Source: Cristatella mucedo
Lineage: Eukaryota; Bryozoa; Phylactolaemata; Cristatellidae
Direction: 5' to 3'
DNA: 64,000 nucleotides
NCBI GenBank assembly: GCA_009760855.2
Contig: WPIO01000067.1
Span: 2,063,501 to 2,127,500, forward strand
The translations under genes were made by a program, and so were the position numbers. Under the pieces are notes generated by a model. The model saw only the letters and a list, made by a program, of their open reading frames with translations, was not told the origin of the DNA and made no database searches. Below, one piece after another: positions 48,039 to 58,799 of the stretch (position 1 is its first letter; every line of letters begins with the position of its first letter).

Positions 48039-49794
48039 GCACAAGAATATAGAGTGTGAGCCTTCCTCAAATTACGGTGTGAACGTCGTATTTTTTGTAC
48101 GATCAGAATTCGGCAAGTAAATGTTGGCAGAAATTACATCCAGCAATTTAATATGGCTTTGCATTTTCGCTCTCTTAACAAACTACATATTACAGTGACA
48201 TTAGTGAAACAAAACGGAGTAGAAGCTACCAATTAAATATTTGTTGCAACAAATGTTCTTTATATAACCATATAACTTAACATTCTCATCTTTTCAATCG
48301 AGTAGTGCTAATTTAAATTAAATTCGTGTGCCCATCTAGATTGAATTCTCGGCTTGCTACATGCAAAGGTTGCTGAAATCTCAAAAACCTGCACAAGCCT
48401 ACTTTTGAGTGACGAGCTCAACCTAAATCCTAGCATGCTCAGATGAGAGTAGAGCAGCTGGCTCCAGCACACCCCAGCACCTCCTCTAAGTCTGCGTAAT
48501 TTTCTTTATCCGATACTCAAGGCCGCTGACAGCTGTTAATCGCGTAAAATTGGTAAAAGGTCTAGTCTACTCGTCCAATCTTGCATCCGTAGGATGCAGC
48601 TGCATTATTCATTGTGCATTAGTATGTATTATGCATGCACTTCCCACTTTTTCTTTGTCGTGTGAGTCGAAGTCTGCTGGCAACCGAATGCGTACCGAAA
48701 GCCGCGTAGGCTGCGAGTGTGCTAGACAAAGCTCTCCTGCCTAACACCCACATGGTCTTTATGACTTTGTGTAGTCACAGACGAAGATGCATTATGTTAC
48801 CTTACATTACATTACATCTGCAGGGTGCAGCTGCATAGTCACACTGATTCTGAATGAAATCAGCTTCGGAGTTTCTAGTCTGGATTTAAAGTCTCTTCGA
48901 TCGCTTCCCGCCAGCCAACTGGTCACACATTCTCGCTCCCACTGCCCATCGTAGCTTCTCAAAAGTCTGATGATCTCACCAACCATAACACTGAATTTAT
49001 GTTCTATAGCGAATAAGCATTCAGCTCGAGTTTACCGAGTGACCGAAACTGGTGAACAACGGCCCTATTTGCCACCTTCAGTCACCCTGGCTCACTTAAT
49101 AATCAGCTCTCGAAACGCAGTTAACTCATGAATCTCCTTACCGATGTGTGATTGGAACATTTTTCCGACGTGGTTCACTGTCATAAGCGTACAAATAAGA
49201 AGGATATTCAACGAATGTTATTAGCCAGAGGGCTCGCTATATGGTGGCAACGAGTGTGTTCTCGTCGATAATAGCATGCGTTGTTAATAGCAATTAGCAT
49301 CGCAGTGGTTTGCTTATATATTGTCACCGTCTGTATTTGTTTATAGATTCTCATGCTGCGTGCTACGAATTGTTGGATTAAGAACAAATTCAAAAGTGGC
49401 TGTAATACCAAAGTATTGCTGTTAATGGCATTCCTAATATCGAGAAAGTGTTTCTAATGATGCCCGTTTGACTTCCTGAATGTTTTCTTCCTTTGCCTCT
49501 CTGACTACTTTCTCCTTCCAATTCCGGGCGTGCTTTCATCTCGTGGCCGTGTTTGAGAAGCCCGGTCGTTCACCTGCTGCATGAGTAAATCGTGAATATT
49601 AGGAAATCGTGCCCATTGGACTCTAGCATCAAAAAATTAAAAATATCGACAAATAATGCGATGGAATCACATGAACCAACAAACTGATAACCTATTTTCA
49701 TAACACAATACAATTTATGGGAAGCTTAAAGATTTCATTTTCACGATGGCCAATATGAGTCCTCGTGCATATGGGATTAAGTACTTCTAGTGTA
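48039..49794. other. 1.76-kb block present only in duplication copy B
   Basis: Copy A reads directly from ATATGCTT to CGGTT, then AAATGTCACT; copy B interrupts this with about 1.76 kb. The block is AT-rich, has no convincing gene, and contains a LINE-B 3' end (48630-48825). No terminal inverted repeat or target duplication was seen, so insertion in B and deletion in A are both possible. Confidence 0.6.
48630..48825 (+). mobile_element. LINE-B 3' UTR fragment
   Basis: Last 195 bp of LINE-B, with ACCGAATGCGTACCGAAAGC, CACCCACATGGTCTTTATG and a (TACAT)n end. It sits inside the block unique to copy B. Confidence 0.85.
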
Positions 49795-50160
49795 CGGTTC
49801 AAATGTCACTCTTCAGTTCTTTTGTTTTGCTTTCAAAGCATGCAGTGCCTAAACAAGGATTCTTTCTATAATAATAGTGCTTTTACGAATAAATTGTGAC
49901 AAATACTACTAAACTTATTGGTTGTAGCAGCAGAATTAACTGTAGATGACGGCGAATTCAAGGCTGGTCTGGCTGCAGGTGTAGCATCAGTAAGGGTACG
50001 TAACACCGTCATTTCTTGCTCCTGAATCTCTAGGTTACAAACGGCATGCTCGATTGAATATCAACGACAGCTACAGCCGTCGATTAAAAGCTTGCCCCGA
50101 TAAGGCTGAAGCGCAAGCCAAGCTGTCAAGTACGCACAGTCGGCTTGCCGTCGCATGCAT

Positions 50161-50330
50161 TTAGGCGAAGCTGATGACGAGACAGGAAAGAGTGTGTCTT
50201 AAATCGCACGTGGGTTGCATATGGGTAAATGAATAGTCAGGTAGCTGCTTCTTGCTTTTGATGATTGCAATGGTTTTAGACAACAACGAGAAAGGAAAGG
50301 AACGAAGGAAGCATTCTGCTGAGCGGGGAG
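50161..50330 (-). CDS. Coiled-coil gene B, terminal exon
   Basis: Same 170-nt length, ATTGCAG acceptor, phase and TAA as the copy A exon, after a 77-nt intron (50407-50331) of identical length. It encodes a hydrophobic segment FLRSFPFSLLSKTIAIIKSK and ends CLVISFA. Only substitutions separate the two copies over 55 codons, as expected for a maintained reading frame. Confidence 0.42.
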
Positions 50331-50407
50331 CTGCAATGTCTTCCAGTGTCGTAATCACAGACAGACGCAAGCGTCAGGGCGTCCGATTGAGAGGTAGTAA
50401 TCCTTAC

Positions 50408-51014
50408 CTGAAGAGCCCCGTGCGACGAGCGGCATCGGACCAGTGAAGCCGGCAGCACCAGCAGCACCAGCGTCGATGCCCGATGCGCCTGACGACTCGA
50501 GAACGGAATTCCCTTGATTTAGAGCTTCCGGCGATGGCAGTGTCCGAGCGTGCTCTAGGAGTGCCGCCATTTGTTCATCGGCAGCCAAGGGCTTCTGACT
50601 AGGCAGCGATATTTGCAGGCCGTCCGACACGGTTGAAAGTTCAGGGTCAGGCATCGTTTGTTCCCAAAACTGCTGCTGCTCTGCGATCAAGTTATCCCGC
50701 TCCGTCAGAAGTTCGTCGAGCTTTCGCTTGAGATCGTCCTGCTCCAACAACAGCTGATCGCGTTCGTCTTGAGGATGCAGGCTGAGAGCGTGAGAGACCA
50801 CGTCGAGGGCTGACTGGATCCGTATGTACTGGGCAGTAAGCACCTCGCAAATCTGGGAAGCCTGGTCGTCGTTACACTTCCTGAGGGAGAGCAAGTGGTC
50901 CGTTTTTTCCAAAGAATTTTTCGTTGCTTCGGCCAGCTTGTGCAATTCTCTCAAAATAGGGCTCACTGACGCCTTTAATTGCTCGGCCTTCTGTGTGATC
51001 TCCAGCTGCTCCAC
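50408..51014 (-). CDS. Coiled-coil gene B, penultimate exon
   Basis: 607 nt from acceptor GTAG|GTGGAG (phase 0) to donor TCAG|GTAAGG (phase 1). The acceptor position used in copy A (CAG at 51021-51023) is also present here, but it would place AAG TAG, a stop, directly in frame. Using the TAG six bases on removes it and leaves the two proteins aligned except for two residues. The coiled-coil region and Ser/Gly tail are nearly identical to copy A, and 50571-50756 is identical at the DNA level by eye. The N-terminal third is strongly diverged (for example KNSLEKTDHLLSLRK in place of KYVENADRLHSFRK). Confidence 0.5.
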
Positions 51015-51129
51015 CTACTTCTGTATTTGTATTGCCTGCAGCGATCGCGGGCGCTGCAGCACAAGAAGCTACTGCTCGTGTGCACGTCTTCCAGAGCTGC
51101 TGCTGTTCGAACTCCTAGCAATCGCTCAC

Positions 51130-51371
51130 CCGACGTTCCTGCAGCTCCTGTTTAGAAAGAAACAGCTCAGGTTGCTGCTGCCCGCTCTGCCCCTGCCCGA
51201 TTGGACGTTCCCACATTTGCTGCTCCCCGGTTGAGCGTTCGCCGATCTGCTGCTCCCCGGCCTGCCGTTGCTTGGCCTGCCCCAGCGACTGTGAAGGCTG
51301 CTGCTCATGTTGCGGCCCTACAGTCGCGGCACGATTGCGCAGCTGAGAGTACTGAGCCTGCCGCCGTTCCT
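51130..51371 (-). CDS. Coiled-coil gene B, antepenultimate exon
   Basis: Paralogue of the exon at 39173-38857. The same acceptor (TTTTTTAG, phase 1) and donor (CGG|GTGAGC, phase 0) are present. It is 242 nt, 2 nt plus 80 codons. The Gln-rich repeat is shortened by 25 codons without frame change, leaving WERPIGQGQSGQQQPE. Retention of splice sites and frame while the flanks have drifted argues that both copies were or are coding. Confidence 0.5.
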
Positions 51372-51669
51372 CTAAAAAAGGCAAAACATATCGCACTTTC
51401 TCAGCAAGCACGACAGGCAGGCTGTTAGTCTAAACACAGATGTTGGGAAAATCTTCCTAGCTGAAACTCGAATATAGAATGTGGGAAAATGCCGATGGGA
51501 CAAGAAAGCACTCGTTATTTCCCATGAATTGACGTGATAACTTTAACTTTCGTTCTGATTCAATACCTAAAGCAAATAGCTATGGCATCGGTCTAAATCA
51601 CACAGAACATTCACAATCTCAAGCTCAGTGCCACGGCAGCTGTACGTAAGCATTAGAGTTGATTGGCGT

Positions 51670-51832
51670 AGTAGCGTGAGGCAGTAACAGCCCAAGAGTT
51701 CACAAGCACGCTCTTTAAGGTCGAGGTCTACGGTTCAAATGCTGCAAAGGCTGGCCTTTACTGGCCCACTGCAAGCCTCAGTGATAGCTGTTAAGGCACT
51801 TCTGTCGTTATACAATTGAGGCTGGTAAATCA
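51670..51832 (+). mobile_element. SINE-A-like, old, in duplication copy B
   Basis: Paralogue of 39530-39695; its B box is slightly better preserved (TACGGTTCAAATGC). Confidence 0.6.
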
Positions 51833-52087
51833 GAGAACATTTTTTAGGACGACTGAATCTCCATCGATTATTTTCAAATTTCGCAGCGTGACATCATAAA
51901 ATGACTTACATTTTCTGTAACACAATAGGACACTTATGTAAAAGCCCATAAGTGATAATCTTGTTTGCAGATCCACTGCTGGTTCGGTAACCTTGAGTGA
52001 TTCATTTCAAGCACAACTGGCAGCCAGAAGACTGGTTGACAAAATGCCTCTAGACACACACACGCACACACTATGCCTATAAATGTA

Positions 52088-52097
52088 GGTATATATG

Positions 52098-52190
<93 letters not shown>

Positions 52191-52192
52191 GG
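52088..52192. repeat. (TA)n(GA)n microsatellite
   Basis: Expanded relative to the short (CA)n(TA)n at 39925-39952 in copy A. Confidence 0.93.
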
Positions 52193-52339
52193 AGCGAAAT
52201 GCAAGAACAAAGAAAGTCCAGATATTAACACATAACATGATAGTAGATTGCTGCAAGAAGCTAGTAGATTTGCGTATGTAAAGCGAAAATTCTAGCGATA
52301 CAGAATGAAAAAATGGCCGACATGCAAACTAGAAACTCG

Positions 52340-52510
52340 GCTCAAGACGCTTTGGCCAGTCAGTGAAAGGGACGCACCTGCCGAAAAGTCAAAAGGGAAG
52401 GGGCTTCATGGTGCCGTTGGCGGGTTCGAATCCTGCACAGTGCTTGGAAAGATGCAGTAATCCATCGCTGCAACCAGAAGGGCCTAATGCCACTAGGGCC
52501 CTTCTGGTAG
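52340..52510 (+). mobile_element. SINE-C candidate (tRNA-like), copy B
   Basis: Better preserved than copy A: A-box-like TTTGGCCAGTCAGTG, B box GGGTTCGAATCC (perfect pol III consensus), then a hairpin with arms CAGAAGGGCCTA and TAGGGCCCTTCTG. Confidence 0.55.
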
Positions 52511-52648
52511 CATGCAAACGAGCATGCTAAATCAGATGACCTCTACCTTCTCCGAACTGACGCTGGTGCCGCTTTTATTTGCCCAACAGCGAAAAGTCAC
52601 GGCATCCTCATATAGTAAGTCAGTCAAATCTACTCTGCTTGTATCATG

Positions 52649-53383
<735 letters not shown>

Positions 53384-53385
53384 AC

Positions 53386-53590
53386 ACGCGAACTCACACA
53401 CGCACATGCACACACTCCTACCCTGCAAACTCACGCACTCCCGTGTGCACCCGAGCACTTAGACGAACTGGCACACTCTGACACACTCGTACGTTCTCAA
53501 CTGCACTCGGACGCACACAACTCAACTCGCACGCACTCACCCACTCGGACGCACTCACCTACGCAGACGCACTCGAGCACTCTGATGCGT
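53386..53590. repeat. ACTCGGACGCACTCAC-type repeat, copy B
   Basis: Paralogue of 40292-40510 with a similar number of units. Confidence 0.7.
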
Positions 53591-53901
53591 ACACACGCAC
53601 ACTAAGCTAAACGACCACGCCATAGTAAACTTTTTTACTTACTTGGAGCCTGACCGAACAAAACAGTGTGAGAACAGGATACACTTTACAACAGTGGTGC
53701 GATATTCACACTGCCCGGAGCGCATTCCCTACCTATTGATTGAAGGTAGATTCCTCAGCCACAAGAGACGCTAAGCAAAGTCTCAACACTCAATGCAACA
53801 CTGCGACTATCGAAGTAGCCGGCCAAGCATCCGCTCCGGCCTAAGTACTGCCGATGCACTCGTCGCTGTAATGCGACACGCATCGATATATCGCTTCAAT
53901 G

Positions 53902-54330
53902 AACCGCTGCATCCGCTTCAGCCTGTTTGCGTCCTCAGGTCCTGCGTGGACAATAAATTTGCTGTCCCATTCTTCCGCTTACAGATACTTGGCGACAGAA
54001 GCTTTAGCTCTGCAGGTCCTAGACTGTGGAACTCGGTTCCACAATGCTTACGCAACGACACCTACTCTCCTACTGCCGACTATGGCACATCCTTTTCAGC
54101 GGTCCTGAGCTGCTACTTTCATGCTACTCACTACCTCAAGTGCTCTCCTTGTCTCTGCTATGCTTCTCACTTTCTCTTTGTTGTGTGAGACGAAGTCTGT
54201 TGGCTAGCGAATGCGTTCCGAAAGCCGCTTAGGCTGTGAGTGCGCTATACAAAACTCTCATGCGTAACACCCACATGGTCTTCATGACTTTGAGGAATTA
54301 GAGACGGAGATGCATTACATTACATTACAT
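53902..54330 (+). mobile_element. LINE-B insertion in duplication copy B
   Basis: 429 bp, beginning in the C-terminal coding (LHPLQPVCVLRSCVDNKFAV, GDRSFSSAGPRLWNSVPQCL) and ending in (ACATT)n. Copy A has the empty site (CAATGGCC at 40801). The 4-bp AATG repeated at 53898 and 54331 is the likely target-site duplication. Confidence 0.92.
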
Positions 54331-54792
54331 AATGGCCGGTGGCGGTTTCGAGCCGAGCTCGGCGCCCACCATACCGTCCCCTGCAGACTCCAGGCCGTCG
54401 AGGCGTGATAGTGCTTGGGTTTTCTCACTAAGGACGCCGGCATCTCGGTTGGCCATGACAGAAAGACTTGCGAAGATGCCGGCTAACTCCGAAAGCTGTG
54501 CAAGGACGCAACGACCTGTAAAGCGGCCACCCGCGTCCGCCGGGCTGGTTTTGCCAGCCGCATTGTCCCTCGAGGCAAACAGCTGCGCCGTGTGGCGCCT
54601 ACGCTCGTAGATCTCACCTGTTGTATTTTTAGTAAGCTGTCGGTCTATAACTTCTAGCGGGTCTGGCATCTCTGTTCCGAACCAAATTGATTCAATAGAT
54701 TCGTTAGTGTGTGCACGCGAGACGCAAGAATGTGTCGGTGCGACAGGAACCGAATGGCGGTTAAATGCAGCACGTGCTCGGTCGTGGGTCAC
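54325..54792 (-). other. Conserved open segment at the distal end of duplication copy B
   Basis: An uninterrupted minus-strand frame (TGEIYERRRHTAQLFA, then LDGLESAGDGMVGAELGSKP) is conserved with copy A and ends at a stop created by the inserted LINE-B tail. The plus strand is also open from an ATG at 54332 (MAGGGFEPSSAP). Copy A lacks 2 bp near 40915, which breaks the minus-strand frame. The GGGFEP motif resembles translation of a tRNA-type B box, so this may be an old SINE rather than an exon. Confidence 0.3.
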
Positions 54793-55498
54793 TCGTGCAC
54801 CAAATTTGTTCTCTTGAGCACTGGATAATACTTTAAATTTTTATTTTTAAGCCTCTGTTGCAATTTAGATGCAAAATCGTCGCCAGCTGACGGTGGTACT
54901 GAAAAAGACTGTGCACCGGAATTGACGCCAGTCTTAACGTGCCGTCACGGCCACTGAAAAGATATTCCACTTCCAGTCGAAGCGTGAGAACGACGTCGCT
55001 TAGATCTTTGAGTGTGCATTGTACTGTCTCTAGCTTCGATAACGTTATCCTGCATCGAATCTTTGTTTGCTAAATTGAAAAAAATTCGAGGGCATGGTCA
55101 CTGCAGTCGTTTGGCGTGCGGGCTTGAAATGCTAGCGAGCTTCAGTGACGCAAATTCATGTCGGCACTTGGAAGCGCAGAAGATTACCGTGATTACAATT
55201 CCCCACCAACCAAGTTAAGCTTAAGAGCAATGCAAAGACATTAGGAGCTCTGACTGGAGGCTGTCAGTGCTGTCATAAGAAAATTCTTTAGCCGACGCTC
55301 CAGGCTTTTTCTTCGAGAGCGAAATCTGGAGGAGGCTGCTCTCAGATATCATAGAAGCAGCTATTTGCATCTGTCAGCCAGCTTGGTTGACAAAGGCATT
55401 CTTAGCGAAGCCAGTTTTTTGAAGCGTTTCCGCAAATAGAGGTGGAAAGCTCACGTCTAAATTGATTATTTTAAACCTCAACATTTGCCTCAACGTTT

Positions 55499-55654
55499 GC
55501 CGAGCTGGTTTGGTCCAGCGGTTAAGGTTCTCGCCCCGTCCAAGGTCTGGCTGAGTTCATGGGCTCGAGCCCCGAGGCATATGTGAAGCACCTGAATAGT
55601 GATTAAGTTCTCTTAGGGCGCTATACTAATGAATTATATGAATATGAATATGAA
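55499..55654 (+). mobile_element. SINE-B (tRNA-derived) with LINE-A-type tail
   Basis: GCCGAGCTGGTTTGGTCCAG head (A-box TGGTCCAGCGG), a long variable arm, B-box-like GGGCTCGAGCCCCG, then AAGCACCTGAATAGTGATTA and TTCTCTTAGGGCGCT, matching the LINE-A 3' end, and a GAATAT repeat tail. AACGTTTGC and AACATTGC flank it, a plausible target duplication. Confidence 0.85.
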
Positions 55655-56408
55655 CATTGCTTCAGCAGCTGTCTTTATGATTCCGCCGCTGTCCGTATGT
55701 GATAAAATAACATTGCCATGTAATCAAATTTGCATTTTGTTCTAGTTCTTCATTGAGCCCTTAGCATATTGCGGTTAGCTTCCGATAAACTGAAGACAGG
55801 CGCGAAAGATTTCAGCCAAATCAGGTGCACGTCACATCTAGAACAGTTGCCATGATTTATCAAAAGGTCCACTCGCGTCCATATCTCGACCATTTGTGGG
55901 TTCTGCGACGAATAGTATGTGATTATCTGTGATCAAAAACTATTACGAGACTTTAACCCAAATATTTTACTGCCATCATCGTCATAAATAATAGAGTAGC
56001 TTGTATAATAGCTAACATGGAGCCTTAAAAAGCACGCAATCCTTGCGTTTATTTGCCGCTTCGCATCAATTTACCAAAGGCTTCGGTGCGATTAAAAAGA
56101 AAGATGACCGCTTGCTTCTGTGCTGCGCTTTAAATTATATAGAAAGAAAAATATATATGTACTCTATGTGTCTATGTGACCTGACCTTCAGAAATCTCGA
56201 CGCGTTTAGTTTACCGACCGGGCGCCGGTCGGTTAACGAACGAAGAAGCGTGTATGGGTCTACATTTACCCTCACGTGAAGGAACTTTACCGTGAATTCC
56301 GTTGGCTTGAAAAGGTAGGTCCAGCGCTGGACGGTATTGTCCGGGGCCAACTCAGCTTGCAGTAGTCACTGTACCTGAAATCTAGAGATTGAACACTTCC
56401 GCATGATG

Positions 56409-56720
56409 TTAATTCAGCCAGAAGCTGCCTACATAGTTATCATTCCGATTAGTCCGCTGCTGACAGCAGGATATTCCGAGGCCGGCGTCATTTCGAGCAC
56501 CTTGAGTATTTGGCAATTGTCGTCTCTTGCATTGGCCGACAGCTTTCGGAATCAAGACTCCTTCCAGCTTCCTGGCCTGACTAAAACCTCGAGCCTTCGA
56601 GCTTTCGGCTGCTTTTGATTCTCGTACAGAGGGTTCGTGCTCGTACGCCGGCTTCTTTTCGATGGGCTCGCTGACTTTTCTCTCATTCACTGTATCCGCT
56701 TGCAGAGCAACAGATTCCAC
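56409..56720 (-). CDS. Possible exon of unknown protein
   Basis: Minus-strand frame from ATG (MESVALQADTVNERKVSEP) with a charged Lys/Glu-rich middle (IEKKPAYEHEPSVRES, RGFSQARKLEGVLIPK). It lies head-to-head with the Ala-rich ORF, with about 240 bp between the two ATGs. Composition is protein-like, but no homologue or firm splice site is recognised. Confidence 0.17.
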   Translation of the reverse strand: MESVALQADTVNERKVSEPIEKKPAYEHEPSVRESKAAESSKARGFSQARKLEGVLIPKAVGQCKRRQLPNTQGARNDAGLGISCCQQRTNRNDNYVGSFWLN

Positions 56721-56957
56721 GGCCTCTATAGCAACTCTTCTTCGAACTTTCCACCGAGCGCTTAGCTGACGCGAGCCCGGCCAAGCGATAGGACGCCAGA
56801 CGACCAGCGATCCGCCAACGAATTCACTACAATGAATTCGATGACCAGCGGCGAGCGTTCCTTTGGACCTGAGCTATTGTAGACGGCTCCGACGTTTCAG
56901 TGGCTTCGGCAAAAGCAGGCTGCGAGATTGTCGCAGCTAGATAGCAGAGCTTTCGCC

Positions 56958-57605
56958 ATGGCAGAAGCGAAGGACGGGTCAGCCATTTGCACACCCCTGC
57001 AGCCACCGCCACAGTTCTCAGATGATTCGTCGCCTTCTGCTCGTCAGACGCCGGCCACCGCCGACTCAGTCGCAGGAGCTTCAGCTCCAGCAAGTGTAGC
57101 TCGGCTAGCGGTCAACAGTGAGCTGCCGACGGCGGCTGCCGCTTCGAGCGGTGCTGCTGCAAAGCACTGGTGCGCCGATGCGGCGGCCGTATCGACCGAG
57201 GTGCATGCAGAAGCACCAGAAGCATCCGGCCGCTTGGCCATGGACTCGACTAGACAGCTCGAGGAGTTCAACAAACGACCGCCTGGCGACGGCTATCGCG
57301 AGCTTGTCCGCAGGGCATTGGCTAAAGGCAAGGCCAGAGCCAGGTCTAAATGTGGTCCGCGAAGCTTGTCGAGAGCCGGACACCTGTCTGCCTCAAGTTC
57401 AGCTGTTGCCGCAGCACGCCTGAAGGCGATCTTGGCGAAGAAAGCTTTAGCCGTTCAGGCAGCTGCCGCAATCAGCCAGGAACGCCACGTTGCTAGCCAA
57501 GCAGTAGCCCAGCCAACCTGGTTGGCAGGCGTTAGCGACCCGATGTGGTGGTGCCCAAGTAGCTCCGCCCCAACGACGGTCAATGTGGTCTGCAGTAACA
57601 AGTGA
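56958..57605 (+). CDS. Ala-rich hypothetical protein, single open exon
   Basis: 215 codons from an ATG in a full Kozak context (GCCATGG) to TGA. The protein begins MAEAKDGSAICTPLQ and is rich in Ala, Ser and Pro. It has a basic middle section (RELVRRALAKGKARARSKCG) and an Ala/Lys helix-like stretch (LKAILAKKALAVQAAAAIS), and ends MWWCPSSSAPTTVNVVCSNK. No domain recognised and no signal peptide. The surrounding DNA is more GC-rich than its neighbours, and AATAAA occurs at about 57964. It could be an intronless gene, a terminal exon or a retrocopy; open antisense frames also exist, as expected in GC-rich DNA. Confidence 0.35.
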   Translation: MAEAKDGSAICTPLQPPPQFSDDSSPSARQTPATADSVAGASAPASVARLAVNSELPTAAAASSGAAAKHWCADAAAVSTEVHAEAPEASGRLAMDSTRQLEEFNKRPPGDGYRELVRRALAKGKARARSKCGPRSLSRAGHLSASSSAVAAARLKAILAKKALAVQAAAAISQERHVASQAVAQPTWLAGVSDPMWWCPSSSAPTTVNVVCSNK

Positions 57606-58203
57606 CAGCAGGTATGCTACCGTCAACCTTCAGACAATCGCACAGCCACTTGGCTTCATGTTAATCTGTCTAGGTTTGCACGTATGCATAGCTATGCATG
57701 TCTAAGTAATCGCCACTAAAGCAAGAGCTGTCGTTCTACTTGCGCTCAGATTTCTTGTATGTGCTCAGCCTTACACTACTTAATCGTGCGGCTTGAACCA
57801 GACTACAAAATTGTGTGAGATTTCTTTCCTTTACCTTTTTCTGATGCTTCCTTTATTATAAGGCAGCTTTTTTCGGATGAAGACCGCGACAAAGCGAACA
57901 CATAGGTACCATATCCTGTTGATATGCCCTATTTCGTGGAAATTATCAACCTTCGGAGAGGCTAAATAAAAATGCATAGAACTATTTTGTGGGCTTACAT
58001 AATATTGATATTGAGCTTTCCGTGGTGCAAACGGAGTATATGCATCCGTGGTAGCATTGAGCAAGCCTTACAGGTAATCAATGCATACTGAAGGTTAAGT
58101 GCACTAACGGAATGGCCAATCAGATGATGGGTCATTTCGCCCTTTTCTTTATCTGTGTCGCACTCAGAATCTACCGGGCCAGGCACGGCAGCTGCAATTG
58201 ATG

Positions 58204-58506
<303 letters not shown>

Positions 58507-58671
58507 ACTTGTGCCCTTTCCCACCAAACTGTAGACTTTCAGCTCCCTTTTTTAAGGTGAACCGGTCGGGGATATCTTTATATTATACTGCTGCAGGTTC
58601 AAGCTATGCAAGATTTTTTTTAGAATTTAGGCTCCTAATATGATATTAATACACTGGGTATTTTCTTGCAT

Positions 58672-58790
58672 GCCTAGCTGGTTTGGCGCAGTGGTTAAGG
58701 CGCTTGCTCCGACTAAGGTCTGGCCGAGGATGAGGGCTCGAGGCCTGTGGCATACGTGAAGCGCCTAAATAGACATCAAGTTCTAATATA
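58672..58790 (+). mobile_element. SINE-B
   Basis: GCCTAGCTGGTTTGGCGCAG head with A-box TGGCGCAGTGG, B-box-like GGGCTCGAGGCC, then AAGCGCCTAAATAGACATCA, a shortened LINE-A-type tail. Confidence 0.82.
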
Positions 58791-58799
58791 ATTGATTAA

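Noticed and set aside
52340-52510. A true tRNA gene at the perfect B box
   Set aside because: The A-to-B spacing is too long and no acceptor-stem pairing was found; it is better treated as a SINE-C.
55499-55580. A functional tRNA (Leu/Ser-like long variable arm)
   Set aside because: Three or more copies carry the same non-tRNA tail shared with LINE-A, so it is a SINE head, and stem pairing is imperfect.
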